DNA of 64,000 nt from Prinia subflava (GCF_021018805.1 NC_086253.1:34721583-34785582); one strand, 5' to 3'; shown: positions 38,863-51,281, counted from the stretch's first letter. The notes: generated by a model not told the origin, from the letters alone. Numbers and translations: made by a program.

Positions 38863-38927
38863 CAACCACACAAAAAAGAAAAAAAAAGGAAAAGGGAAAA
38901 ATGAAAAGGGAAAACCCATATACATCT
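38863..38927. repeat. A-rich low-complexity tract
   Basis: The plus strand is almost pure A and G from about 38869, with repeated AAAAGGGAAAA units. Nothing coding is visible. Confidence 0.8.
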
Positions 38928-39229
38928 AAAAATAAAAGTGAATCTTTAAAACCTAAGAATAATCTCTAATATTTTAGGTAGCAGTCAAATTTTTGTTGTC
39001 TTTGCTCTTGTTTGTCTGGAAATAGTTTGTCAGATATGTTTGCTTTCCATTCTCGGCCTATATAAAGGACAGAAGACATCTGAATGAAAAGACAATAAAT
39101 CGTATTTTTCTAAACTTTATGGCATCCATTGTCTCAGAAAGCTAAATAAGCACAAACCAGAATTTGTCCAAACATAATAAAAATGGAAAAGTAATGAGCT
39201 AAAAGATTTTACTGCTCATTTGCAGTTAA

Positions 39230-39925
39230 CCAATCATCCAGACAATGCTGAACTGAATTTGATTCAGTATTGACCCATGGGATACACCTGGGTTTACTGA
39301 CCTCCAACGAGACTTCAGCTACTGGTCACAACCCTCTGGCCTTGACCAGTCACTCATTTTTAAGCTCACTTCACTGTCTGCTCATCCTGCCCACACTTCC
39401 ACGGCTTCTTTAGGAGAATATTATGGGATCCGGTGTCAAAAGACTGAAATCAAAATAGGCAAAATCTACTCCTCCCTCTTCATCCACCTAGCCAGACACT
39501 CCATCATAGAAAGTTATCAGGCCGCTAATGTCTTACTTCCGCTTGTGAATTAATACTGACTTGCAATGACATCAGCTCTAACAGATGCATCCCACCACTG
39601 CTCATGGACTTATGTATGTCCAGATTATTCAAGTACTCCCTAAGATGATCCTCTTCCACCAAGGGTACACCTTCACTGCTGCAGATTTACCCCCTGGTTC
39701 CCAGCAAGTATTTCTGAAGGCTTTTTTACAAATAAAGACTGAGCCAAATAAGGTATTCAGTACTTCAACCTTCTCCATACTCTCTATCACCTGTGCCCAT
39801 GTCCCACTCATCATCGAGCTCCTGATGTCTCTTGTCTTCCTTTTGCTGCTTATGTACCTGTAGAAGCCCTTCCACTGGCATTTGAAGTCCTTCACCAGAT
39901 TCAACTCCAGCAAAAACCATAGCTG
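39230..39925 (-). mobile_element. CR1 LINE ORF2 fragment, antisense, internally deleted
   Basis: About 700 bp of CR1 ORF2 lies on the minus strand. Plus-strand landmarks that match the antisense consensus are 'cagtattgacccatggg', 'ccagattcaactccag', 'gaagcccttccactggcatt' and 'ctgtctgctcatcc'. The minus strand at 39443-39457 encodes YFDFS, the remains of reverse-transcriptase motif A, so the strand and domain are clear. Near 39564 the sequence jumps from the block that normally reads 'gaatccatgctgact' to the block 'gacatcagct...gatgcatccca'; roughly 200 bp of the consensus in between is missing, so this copy carries an internal deletion. The 3' untranslated end is absent, so the fragment is truncated at both ends. 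Frame breaks make it non-functional. Confidence 0.92.
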
Positions 39926-39943
39926 TGATATTTCAGGTTTCAT
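39629..39943 (-). pseudogene. CR1 ORF2 relic, region upstream of the RT core
   Basis: A 105-codon open stretch on the minus strand is the largest surviving piece of the CR1 ORF2 protein in this window. It carries LELNLVKDFK, then KGFYRYISSKRKTRD and later KVEVLNTLFGSVF, which match the CR1 ORF2 pattern '...KGFYRYI.SKRKTR...', '...KAEVLNAFFASVF...'. This part of ORF2 lies between the endonuclease and the polymerase core. The protein would mediate target-primed reverse transcription of CR1 RNA in an active element. Here there is no endonuclease domain upstream, the polymerase core is interrupted by the internal deletion at about 39564, and stops follow. The methionine at 39943 is fortuitous, since a real ORF2 would start far upstream. 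Confidence 0.85.
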
Positions 39944-41269
39944 AAATCTAAATACTACAGATATGTCTATCTAATCTAGAATTATAGATATTTTTGCCTT
40001 GTGGTGACAACAAGCAAGACAAATTCTGTAGAATGGTGGACTGTTCTGATTCATCCAGCTTACACAGATGATCATATGTGCAAGTTCTCTTCTGTGCACT
40101 TTTTAGACAGATCTGAAAAATCTGTTCAAAAATCAAAATAAATCTATCGCTAAGGTATGGAATGTATCATGGGAAGTTTTCACTGCTCTAAGCCATAAAC
40201 TCAGAATGCTGATTTATTTTCAGTGAAGTCTTGAGCTTTTCCACTACCTCTTAAACTGCAATTTTTCCCAAAGCAAAAGTCATTTCTCACCCCTATCTTC
40301 ATGAATTTGTGTTGCTTTTATGAGAGAAGAAAATCTGTGAGCAATATCAGCTAATTTCTAGAGACAGAGAATAACAATTTTATGGTAACTTCCAGCAGAG
40401 TCTGGCAACAGAGTAGGAATTCAAAAAAACCACAAAATCTCTATCTTATATAACAATGCAAGTCAGTCGCCATTAAGTTAGCTCAATACTCTAATTCAGT
40501 CTTCAAGTACAAATATTCATTGTTTCTGTCAAGTGCTTATTTTGAAAGATATGTTTTCCCCTCTTTGATCTAGAGTGCTTGTATTCTGTGCTTTATTTCT
40601 TTGATGTTCACCAAAGACTGATAATTGCCATTGAAGTATGGAGGATGGTCATTTCAAGGAAGCACATTTTGATTAATAACCTCTTGAATTAGTTCTATAT
40701 AGTAATACCTACAGATTCATACTACTTATTTACATGTCTTCTAAAAAAATCCTCATCCTTAGAAAAGTTGGGCATAGGTAAAGAAAGCAACTAAGCACCT
40801 AGTCTATAATAATTTTGCATTGAAAACTGGCAAACTGGCTTGGTTTGTGCTTTATTTGGAGTTATTTTGGGTACCAAGCAAAATACATGTGTTTTAGTGG
40901 CAGCCCAAATGACTGCTTTGTCACCATGGTCTTGAATACCTGTATTAATAACAAATACCACTTAAACACTTTTTTTTTTTTTCTGCTGGAAGTTGAATGA
41001 TTACAATGATAATCCCCTTTACCTATCCCCTTTACCATTATTCTTGATATGTGTCAGATGTACGATGTGACAATACCTTATTATTAGCAATTCCTTGAGA
41101 GTGAGATCACAGAACAGGAATCAAGTAATTTGTTACTAAATCCAAAAAAGTTGCCTCAATTTTGAAAATGGATGTCAATTTTTACATGTATCAACTGCTT
41201 AACTTAAGAAAAACTATTAGCTGCAGAAATCCCTAGAACATATCAGTAGCAACCTAAAATTTAGTTTAA

Positions 41270-41515
41270 CATAATAAAAAAGTAATCAGAAGAAACACAA
41301 AGCCAAACAAGAACAGCCATCTCATAAAGAACTAAAAAACACACATAAAAATACAAAAATAAACAAGAAATCCCAAACACCTCAAGGACAGAGGAAAGAA
41401 GAAGAAAATTAAGCTAAACAAACAACCTAAAAAAAAAGAAAAAAGCTCCATCAAAAGGCAAAAGACATGAGAAACCAAACCCAACTGCCAATATCCACTA
41501 CGTAAAAAAAAAGTC
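41270..41515. repeat. A/C-rich low-complexity region
   Basis: About 245 bp of the plus strand is dominated by A with scattered C and G and very little T (for example ACACACATAAAAATACAAAA). It has no repeat period. It may be a degenerate A-rich tail or just compositional bias. Confidence 0.6.
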
Positions 41516-43395
41516 TTAATTAATGTTCATTTTAGTCATAGCTGTGAATTAAATACAAATTTGAGTTGTGTGTGTTTTAGGATTGTGCATTGCATGTTTG
41601 CACAAATAAATTAAAGGACTACATCTTCTTCAGTTTCCAGAAAGAGACTGTGTTGTATAAAAAGGAGTAACATTCATTTTCTAGTGCTAAGTCATTATTT
41701 GTAGTTGATGACTTCTTCTATTTGACTATTTGATTACATTACTTTGTGACAACAAGAAAGTACATCTTGATTAGTATATATTGGGGATGACTGATTCACA
41801 GGTTAGACAAAGGCTGCTTTTTGCCAATCATCATTTTGAAGACCTGATCAGTTATAGAGATAAGGAAAACAAGATTTGCAGGGACAAGCAGTATTTTTAT
41901 TCAGCTCAGTGAGACAATAGCTGCAAAAACAGCTGCTGAACCAACTGAACAACTTCTGGTCATTAAAAATTGTTCCTGTGTTCCACCCTCTTCAATGTGT
42001 ATTCACATTGAGCTCCTGTGAAGGCAAGTAGCACTTACTAAAATGGCAGAAAAACTCAACCTGGGTAATTTTCTGCCTGTTTAAAGTGGCTCAAAGAATC
42101 ATAGAATATAGAATAGCAAATTAAAGAGCACAAAATTTAAGTATGGCAGCTGGGAAAGAAAAAGTAAGCGAGGGAGAAAAGGAAGAGGAGAGACAAATAA
42201 TGGTCCGTCTTTTTACTGATACAGAGAACCTGCAGTTGGGAAAAAACACAGGCACCTCTATCACATACACCATTTTAAAGTTCTGTGAAGCAGATATTTA
42301 ACTCGTGTAATGGAAACAACTATATTTAAGCAACATTAAGTTTTCGAATAAATCCAATATTGGAACAACCACATTTTTATAAGTGGCAGGCTACTAAGTG
42401 ATTCTCCAGAGAAAAGTCTGCTGAATCTGAAGAGATACATGTAAAATGCAGCCCTGAACTGTCATATCTTAAATCCAGAACTTCATCTTGATAGGGCCAA
42501 AGTATACTGCTCAAAATCAGTCACATCTTAGTGTGGTTGAATACAGCCTGAAGGACTTTAACAGTTGTTTGTATACATGTTGAACAGAAGCCCCCTAGCC
42601 TACTTTTCTAAAAATAACTTTATTTTCCTAGCTTCATTGGTTTATGCCAACCTGAATGAGTTTGAATTTGGGAGATGAGAAGAATTATTTTAAATGAAGA
42701 ACAGAGCACAGCCGAAAATGTAACATATTGTCTTGGATTACAACTTTAGATCCTCCTAAACAAAACCATGACATAATTATTTAGGAGGTCAACTTACTGC
42801 AAAATGCAGAGATATATTTTTAAAGAATCCAAGATGAGTCATTCTCTTTCCTAATGAAAATGATAAAAATGTAATTGACATCTTTGTCAGGAGACAAAAT
42901 TCATGAAGAGAGGGAAAGTGAACGAATATCTTAAAGCGACTCATTGATCTCCACAGTGTCTTAACAAGTCTTAAAAGATACTTAGATAAAATAAAATCAC
43001 TGTGCCATTGAAAAGGCACTCTTCTGTATTCCTATGATTACCATTTCTACATAATCATATAGATCTGTGAGGTTTTTCTCTTTGCATATTCTGATGTTTT
43101 ATTACTCTTGTAATTAATTTGACACAACAAAGCATTATCTTTTTATGAAACGTACAAAAATTAGTAGATGCATTTTTAAGAGTAAATTAATAAACTTACA
43201 AGAAATCCCAAAAAGAGCTGAAATAAAAAGAAAAAAATTTAAGTTATGAAAAGAAAAATAAGTTGAAATTGATGCTTGATAATCAGTCTTTTAAGAAGAA
43301 GAATTAAGAAATATGACAAATGGCAACACTATCATTTTTTCTGCTGCTTTTTAAAGTGACTTTTGTACGACAAGGGTCTAATAAACAATAGTAGC

Positions 43396-43452
43396 GTGTG
43401 TATATCTATATAATATATAGAGATATATATAGATAAAGATATACATATCTAT
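43396..43452. repeat. TA/GATA-type microsatellite
   Basis: An imperfect run of TATATC, TATATAG and AGATA units. Degenerate and short. Confidence 0.85.
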
Positions 43453-44733
43453 TTACAATTCTCAGTGAAACCTTGAATGTCTGAAAACTGATAGAAATTA
43501 TTCACAAATGTTACAGAACACAGCTTCCAGAAGTCTGTAAATTACAAACATGGCAGTGGCTGAAATGTTATGGTTATATTTTGCAGAAGTCCTATGATGA
43601 ATTTTTAAGCTGATCATGATTAAAGTTATTTATATGTCTTAGAGCAGAGGCAATGAGATCAAGCAGCTGATCAAATCCTTTGAATGAGCATATAGCACTT
43701 AGGCAAGAATGACAACTGAATGACTTGGATTATTTTGTTAATTATTTTATAATTATGTAGAAAGAAATATGGGGTTACAAAGGATCACATATTCACATAG
43801 GTCAACATATGTTTTGCTGCTATGAAAAAAGCAATTGGATTGGGAACTGCAATAAAAGGTAGCTTGCAATACATAGGAAATGAGTCTTCCGTTCTCTCTG
43901 TCACTGGCAAAACACCAGGTGCCTACTAGGTCCAATTCTAGGAATGGAGCTTTGAGGAAGATATAACTCAAAAAACTGTAGGAAGCATGGATTTAGGAAA
44001 ACAAAAAGATTGCTAAAGGATGCGTGAATGAAGGGAAAATAAATATTATTTGTATTCTTGTTGAACAGAGTAAGATTTATTGAATTTAAATTGTAACAAG
44101 AAAAACTCCAGTTATGACTATCAAAAAAAATGCCAAACTATGATTACAGAAAGGCATCATAAAATTTGTTGGAAGAGGTCAGAGGTCCTTAGAAACAGAT
44201 TAAAAAAATATTTTACAGGAATGACTTAAGCAGAGCAGATTTTGCCTTTGGCAGAAGATTAAATGACCTCTTGAGATATCTTCAAGCCCTGCTTTTCTAA
44301 GATTTAAATAGCACCTACAAAGTGAATAGAAAGATGTGAAGATCACCTCAGAAAAGTAAAGGAAACGAAAGACATGGAATCCTTGTTAATAAGTAAAAAA
44401 CAAAAAAAACCAAATAACCCCCCCATTAAAAAATCCAATGGAGGTATAAGAATTACCTCAACTGTTGTTTGATTGTGCTTTCTGTGATGATAAAGTGAGT
44501 TATACCGTATTACTAGAACAGACATGAGCAGAAGAAATACAACATTAGCATGTGAAATGGAAAATTATTTAATCAGTCACAAAAGACGTGGCATCTTGGA
44601 AGTAAAGTTTACTACAGTTTTTATCTCCAGGTCTGGTTCTTAAACCTCATGAAAAAGTTAGACTACAATAAATCAAAAATACTGTAGCAGGATTGAAGCA
44701 GACATTGAACTCTGTCTTGTCAAGAAGGGGGGC

Positions 44734-44735
<2 letters not shown>

Positions 44736-44765
<30 letters not shown>
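44736..44765. repeat. (GA)15 microsatellite
   Basis: Fifteen uninterrupted GA dinucleotides, preceded by a GGGG-containing stretch. It is a pure purine strand, capable in principle of triplex formation and of binding GAGA-type factors. Confidence 0.97.
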
Positions 44766-44769
<4 letters not shown>

Positions 44770-45288
44770 GAGTGCACACAGTTTAATTAATCTGGTTAAG
44801 GGACGACAGATCAAAGACAATCAAAAAAAGTGCATTCTTTGGCACAACTACTGTATAGAAAACATGGTTTTCTGTTTTGCATTGCAACAGTGAATTGTTT
44901 TACAATTTTCTCTTGAGATAAAAGTTCCATGGGGAGTTGTGGAGAATGTAGTCTAATTTATTTTAATGATCAGAGCAGTCAATTAAGTGCCTGCACTTAC
45001 AAGAGGAGGACTTTTTATGTCTGGTCATTTTCTTCATAAAGGTTTCTCTAAACATTGGATGACTGCATTTGGGAAATGTGAGTTGCCATTATTCTCTTAA
45101 TGACTAGGAAATTCCATACAAGTATTGCTATTACGCGTCCTTCAAAATAAGACTCCTTTTTGAATCCTATGATTTTTATAAAATCTCTGTGTTTTATCCC
45201 AGATTTTGCAATCTAGACTATATAAATATGTTCTTCTTAAGTAACTAGCTATAGTCTGTAGAAATAGGAAAACCTATTTCTGAAGATT

Positions 45289-45338
45289 GAAACAAAACAA
45301 CAACAATAAAAACCCAACAAAACAAAATAAAACAAAAT
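45289..45338. repeat. CAAAA-type low-complexity tract
   Basis: Repeated ACAAAA, ACAAC and AATAAAA units; the plus strand has almost no G. Confidence 0.75.
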
Positions 45339-46625
45339 GTTAGTTTTCATCCCAATGCCTGGAATGGATCCATTTTTAAGTTCGTTTACATTTTTTTCAA
45401 AGTTTTAATGGAAAAATAGCATTCGAAATGGCAGTGTCCTTTAAATGGTGTTCAGTAAAACGTCAAGGAAAATATAACAATAATACCATTTTTTGGGAAA
45501 ATAATGAGAAATGGCGCTGTTGAGAATGATACTGAATTTAAGAAAGAGCTATATGTAAAGACTAATTTCAATCAATAAGATGCTGGCACTGATATGGACA
45601 GATAGTCACCTATCACCTACCATGGCACTTGAGAAGATTGACTTAACAAACTTCTAGCAGGCAAAGGAGCTGCAGGATTTAAAGTAGGAAATCAAGAGAA
45701 CCTGTGAGCCCTCAACTGCAACAGACTTCACCAGCATTAAACAACTAGGAGCAGCTTTCAACTAGTAAAAACCACATCTAGTAAAAATTATTTTTGGAAA
45801 TACTCAATATTACGGATTGAGGCATGATAATGTAAAGACTCTCATTTTGGGCACTTACAAGGCTACTTAGGTGCCTTACTGAACAGACTTTCCACGAGCT
45901 CCTGAATTTTCTTACTGTGCTGTATAGGAGGAACTTGTGTGTTAGTACAGTAGAGCAGATCCTTCTGCCTCAACAATCTCAGAAAACAGATGCTGCAAGA
46001 TAAGGAAAACATAGGTGTTACAGAGATGCCTTCCCCTTATTTTCTTTCTCATGCCACTTGCCTCCACACTTCTTTTTTGGTGATGCTTTGCTATATCATG
46101 TCATATTCTGCTTCTCCCTATAGCTCTCACCATGAGGTGGGTCTCAAGGCTCACTCCGCTTTTTTTTTCTCTTGTTCCTATTAATGTACCTCAGCCTTTA
46201 TATCCATTTAATCTGTTTGTTCACTCTCTAAGTAAAATTAGTAGCTGGATATATAAGTAGATATATTAGTGAAAAACAGACTAGAATAATCAAGATATTT
46301 TACAGTTCTCTTATTACCTGTTCTCATCTTTCTTCATAAAGCTACCCTGCTTTTTATCTTGCTATATATTTTGTTTTGCCCAATCCCATAATGTCTTATG
46401 ATGCCACTATAATACGTTATATCACAAAAATAGAAACCAAATGCAAGATTCATCTGACTTCATCATAGTAACGTCGAAGCACTCGCAACTGCCAATGCCA
46501 AAAAATTATGACTAATGTATAAATACTTATTCATGCATTTAAACCAAGCATAAAACCTAATACCTTTTATATGATAGGATAATATGGATATCTACATCAT
46601 TCAGAGAACAAACTGTAAAAGAGTC

Positions 46626-46643
46626 TATTCTATATATAGAATA
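46626..46643. promoter_or_regulatory. Perfect palindrome containing a MEF2-type site
   Basis: TATTCTATATATAGAATA is a perfect 18-bp palindrome. Its centre, CTATATATAG, fits the MEF2 consensus YTAWWWWTAR exactly. The site lies in a very AT-rich stretch, so chance occurrence is possible. Confidence 0.35.
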
Positions 46644-47104
46644 TGCAATAACATATTATATCTTTCTCAAATATTTATTATCTGTCTCTCGATTTAAATA
46701 GTTTGCACTAGAAAACTTGTGGCTAAATAATTTAAAATTTCTTAAATTACAAGGAAATCAAAGTAAAGCAAGTGAAGACACTTAAGCATAATGCCATCTG
46801 GTCTACCTATAACTAAAAACTTAACAGCAACACAGATGCGAATCTGAAACAGAGTCTTATCTTGTTTCCCTCCCTTATGACTCTTAGAAACAGTACCCCT
46901 TATAATGAAAAAAGAAATATCTGGGAAATTAATGGACTTTAGCTGCAGATTTAAATATTCCTCTTTTCTACGTGGTGTAAAAGCTTTCTTTTGCACACCT
47001 CCTTGGTCTCAATTGCAGAATATATTTCTTCAAAGACAGGTGTGTTGTTCTAGCCATATAAAGAGGTATCTGTGTTTTATAGATAGACACGTATCATTTA
47101 TTCA

Positions 47105-47185
47105 TATACAACACACACATGCACACTATGTGTGTATATATATATATACATATACACAACCCTGTATATATATCTATATATCTGT

Positions 47186-47265
<80 letters not shown>
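47105..47265. repeat. Compound CA/TA microsatellite plus 36-nt poly-T
   Basis: CA, TG/TA and TA units run from 47105. An uninterrupted (AT)20 fills 47191-47230, directly joined to a run of 36 T (47230-47265) and then GGAGGGGGG. On the minus strand this is poly-A followed by TA repeats, the look of a retroposon tail, but no recognisable gene or SINE body precedes it. Such a tract is hard to sequence, so its exact length is doubtful. Confidence 0.95.
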
Positions 47266-47266
<1 letters not shown>

Positions 47267-50200
47267 GAGGGGGGAAAGAATATGTGATAGCTTGTGTTAA
47301 GAATAAATCTCAAAACACATATGCAAGATGCAAGTGCCTTGAGTTAGTATGGCAAAAAGTTCTACATTTTTTTAGCATTGTGTCAAATCCAAATAACTTG
47401 GTAATTTTCAACTGACATAAATATATATAAATGTGGATTATGTAACTAAAATATACTATATGAGGAAGCTGCTTCCTGCTGTAGGGAAGCAGTCCAATAG
47501 TTTTAAAAATACTTCAAATATACAGCATAATTAATATATTAAAAATAAAGAAAGATTTCTTAAATTTCATTGAAGTATTCTTCTAATACACACTAAACAG
47601 TATCTGATGTAGGAATAATAATAAATTTAAACCTAAACATGCCCATTACAAAGGCACTCAGTCTCCATAAAAGAAAAATTATACTTTAGAAAATGGATTA
47701 TAATCATCAGTGAAATTTTAGTCATTAACATTTACCCTGCAAAGCAATAATAAATCAGGATGTTTGTTTTTCTTAAGGAGATATTTAACTGAACTAAAAT
47801 ATTGCAAAGCAACACTTACATATTGCACCATGAAGGAGGAGGGAATCTAGTTTTTTAAAACAATACAATGATTCAATTTCTTTTTTTAATTTCGACATTC
47901 CTTATATGAAACATTATTCAACTATATTAACAGTAATCTAATTAATTTTTAATTGGTCAGATTCTGGGTTGTCAGACAATTTTAACTGCCTGAAGTCAAT
48001 GGGATTCTCAGGGTATTACTATGCAGAAGTGTATTGTTGCATATTTGGTCATAATTATTACAATTGTTTACAGGCAAATGTACTACTAATAAATAAAAAT
48101 ATATAAAGATGACTGCTTTCATTGCCATTTAAATATGCTCATGAAAATTTAAAATTTTTATGAAAAAAAGAACAGAACCAAAAATCATGGTAGTAATTTT
48201 GTCAGGTCTCTTGGACGTTGCTGAAAAATGTACTTTATTTCATATGCACAAAGGCAACACAAACAGCAAGTAGTTATGGTAGCACTGATTATGAACTTCT
48301 AGACATAAATCAGGCACAAGCTTGCTGTAAGAACTTTATAACGTGAACTCTGTGCTGGCAGAACAACTGGAAACGGCAAAGAAATTAAAGTTAGGAAAGA
48401 AACACAGATAACCAAGGAGTATTTACATAGACCACATCCTTTAACAAAAGCCAACTGTTATCAAATAAGGTACAAAAGGATGTATTCCAAAAGAAATGCA
48501 GGGGGACTGGGCTCCATTTGGACAGGCAAATAGAGTGACAAAGAGCAAGGGGAGCGCAGTGAAAGCAAAGATGAAATAGGGAAAGTAACTCACTAAATGG
48601 AAGAAGGATTTCTGAAAAAGAGCTTTTGTTTCAGTTTCGACTGAAAATCATAATGGAAAATAGAGTCTATTAATTTTAGAAAAGGAGTAATAAGAAAGCC
48701 TTGGAAATGACAGTACATTACAGATTTAAAATACTAAAATATTACCACTAAAATATATTAAAAATAGCAGAACCAATAAATTCAACCTATTGTGCTAAAA
48801 AGCTTTAGCAGTATCCTAATGCTTAGCAGTTACATGAAGTATCAGACGAGTAAATGGTACATGAATGTATGTACTGTTGGGGAAAAAACAGCAAAAACTA
48901 TTTGGGAATTCTGGATCTGCTTTCAATGCCTAGGAAACTGATAGAATAGTGAAATCTTTTACAGATTAACCTAGACACAAGTAAAATTATTAAATTATAT
49001 TATTTATATAAAACAAATTATGCAAAACTAAGTAAATTTCCTTTTCAAGAAAACATGTAGAAAAATAAATATACAGTGGCTAAAAATTTGATGTTGGTGA
49101 TGCATCTAAAATAATGTTCTCCATGGAATTACATAAGACCAAAATCAAAACCACATGGCATAATGATGTCACATTGCAGATCTGTCACAGAAATATGAAT
49201 GTAATAAAGGATGATCTGAAAACATAGTAGGCTAAAATACACACAAGATTAAACTCTTGGTTTCTAGCTAAATAATGTGAAGTTCATGAAACTCCTGTTG
49301 AGCAGCTCTGTGCCTGCTTTAGTCTTTTCTAGTGGACTATTTGGGTCTTTCCAAGTCAAAGGTGCACGCACTACAACAGCTAAATTTCTGCACAGTTTCA
49401 AGCTGAAAGGGATTAGAGTTTCCTGGAAGAAAACAGCACAATGTTGAGGAAAGGGCTAAAAATTGACAAAAGAACCTGCTGTAATATTCCTGTTGCAATC
49501 ATCTCTAACAATATGTGGATAAGCATGTGCCTTTTTATCACTAACAAATATCCAAAAGATTTGAAGTCTAAAAATTGGTTTGATTTCACTACAAACTTAC
49601 ATCAGATCTGACTCTTTTTACAGTATAGGTAACAGTACAGTATAGGTGCTATGTTTTTACTACATAACATATTCTTCTGAGCATTTTTTTTAATCTCTAC
49701 AATGACATTAAGCTTTGGCAAAGTGAAGAAGTCTAGGAGCCTCAAGCAGGATAAGAGTTGAAGTGTGTGCATTCTGGTTCTAGAATTCCTATTAAAATAT
49801 CCTGAGATTCCATGAATACACAAAAATGCCAAAATGCTACTGAATGCAAATATGTGGTGTGCTTTTTTTTAAATACAAACCTAGAACATACCTAGGTAAA
49901 CTTTATAATGTGTTGTGTACCAAAGGTCATCCCTGCTAACATAAAGTTCAGGAAATGGCCAAATGCAATGTGAACAATATTAGCCAAATTTTTTTGGAAA
50001 AAAAGTTTTATGTTGAAATTTGATTTAATGAGATACTCCTGGAAGGACTTTTATTCTTTAATATACTATTTTCCCAGGATGTGACATTAGGTGGAGGTGG
50101 ATCTACGGACTGAAATCTGCCAGTTTTAATGCACTGATGAGCAAATTCTGGTCCATCTGCTTTCCATTTCACTGGCTGCATTTTCAAAGTTGGGATGACA

Positions 50201-51059
50201 CAGTTCTCCACTGTAGTTGTTATCTCTTGCTTTCTGGCTAGAAATTAATTTTTTTTATCAACTGTTATGGTTTCTAGGGAAAATCTGACTTGGGATCTTC
50301 TCAATGGCTGAAGCAAAAGCAATTCTCAGTCAGGAAATTAAAAAAAAGAAACAAAACAAACCACAGTGGGACTGGCAAAAAATTTATATGGTGAGCTTTT
50401 TTGGCAGCAAAGCCAGACCTCAGGCAAAAATGAGTTGTCAGAATTTTTATGTTACCGAGTGCTCAGGTTCTGTTTAGTAGCAGAAATTAAATTGAAAAAA
50501 AAAATTACAAATGACTATAGCTTACTGACTATAAGTAGATTATTTTGAAAAGCAATTTATTCTTTCAGTTTCAATCATAAATTTACACCTATAGCTATTT
50601 TGTGTCTTTGCAATGGAAATACCATGAATCTTATTGCATAAAAACACCTGATACTAAATGCATCTAAATAAAAAAAAAACACCTAGGAAATGAAAAAAGG
50701 AGGTGTAGTAATGTGAAAAGGAAATTAGAATGCATTTGTTTACAGAAAAGACCAAATGGCTTCATTTCACATAATCATGTTTTATAATCCTTTTCTATTC
50801 TGTAAGTCTCCAGTTGTGGCAATGCACAGGGTAACAAACACCTCCAGTTGCTTCTCTCATTGTGAATTTCAATTTAAGTGGGTATTAAGAATTCCTCTGT
50901 AAGAATTAATGCAATATGAACATACTTGAGAACTCTTCATTTCCCTTCTGAGGTGTTCTTGCTCTTTCTGTGGTTTCTTGGTTGTGTAAAATCTCTGACA
51001 CCAGATCTTCAATTTGAAATGCAGACCTGCAGTGAATATCTTCCTTCACCTCTCCTCAG
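47266..51059. other. No gene recognised
   Basis: AT-rich DNA; an 8-bp stem CTGCTTCC/GGAAGCAG lies at 47469-47492. Nothing resembling the source of the adjacent poly-A (minus strand) is found in the first few hundred bases. No open frame above 76 codons. Confidence 0.6.
47920..48180. other. Possible conserved non-coding element
   Basis: The block contains AATCTAATTAATTTTTAATT, GGTCATAATTATTACAATTG and ATATGCTCATGAAAATTTAA in non-repetitive context. ATATGCTC resembles an octamer-type core. No coding potential. Conservation is inferred from texture only. Confidence 0.22.
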
Positions 51060-51281
51060 TCCCTTCCCTCTTCCATGTATTTTTACCTTCTAATGGCTAA
51101 TTCAGATTCAACTCCCCTAGCAGTCAGTCTCAGTGACAAAAAACACCACCACTATAAGGACTTGTTTTTACTTGAAGAAAATGTAAATATGGTCATTAAC
51201 TTAGTGTGTAATATAAACCAGGGCAGACAGCAGAAGGGGGAAACATCACTGTCCTGCTGTTTGCCAGGGTGCATAACAAAG
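51060..51281 (+). other. Candidate exon bounded by splice signals
   Basis: A strong acceptor-like tract (CTTCCTTCACCTCTCCTCAG, ending at 51059) and a strong donor (AAAG|GTAAGA at 51281|51282) bound 222 nt, exactly 74 codons. It is open in one frame throughout and in phase 0 at both ends. The translation (with LLEENVNMVINLV in its middle) matches no protein I recognise and has no visible domain. Such combinations arise by chance in tens of kilobases, so this is a candidate only. Confidence 0.25.

Larger units (their letters stand above)
35641..39229. other. No gene recognised
   Basis: AT-rich DNA holding short CA/TA-type repeats at 36885-36945 and the low-complexity tract near 38.9 kb. The 97-codon plus-strand frame at 38468-38761 (cysteine-containing, no signal peptide, no domain) lacks convincing flanking splice signals and matches nothing known to me. 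Confidence 0.55.
39944..44735. other. No gene recognised
   Basis: AT-rich DNA with the low-complexity tracts listed separately and a T-run near 40970. AGAATCATAGAAT at about 42097 resembles the CR1 terminal 8-mer repeat but no CR1 body follows. Confidence 0.6.
44766..47104. other. No gene recognised
   Basis: AT-rich sequence with the CAAAA tract and the MEF2-type palindrome listed separately. 46020-46190 is pyrimidine-rich on the plus strand. No repeat family identified. Confidence 0.6.

Noticed and set aside
42095..42115. AGAATCATAGAAT resembling the CR1 terminal 8-mer repeat
   Set aside because: The sequence that follows does not match the CR1 3' end, so at most an unrecognisable remnant.
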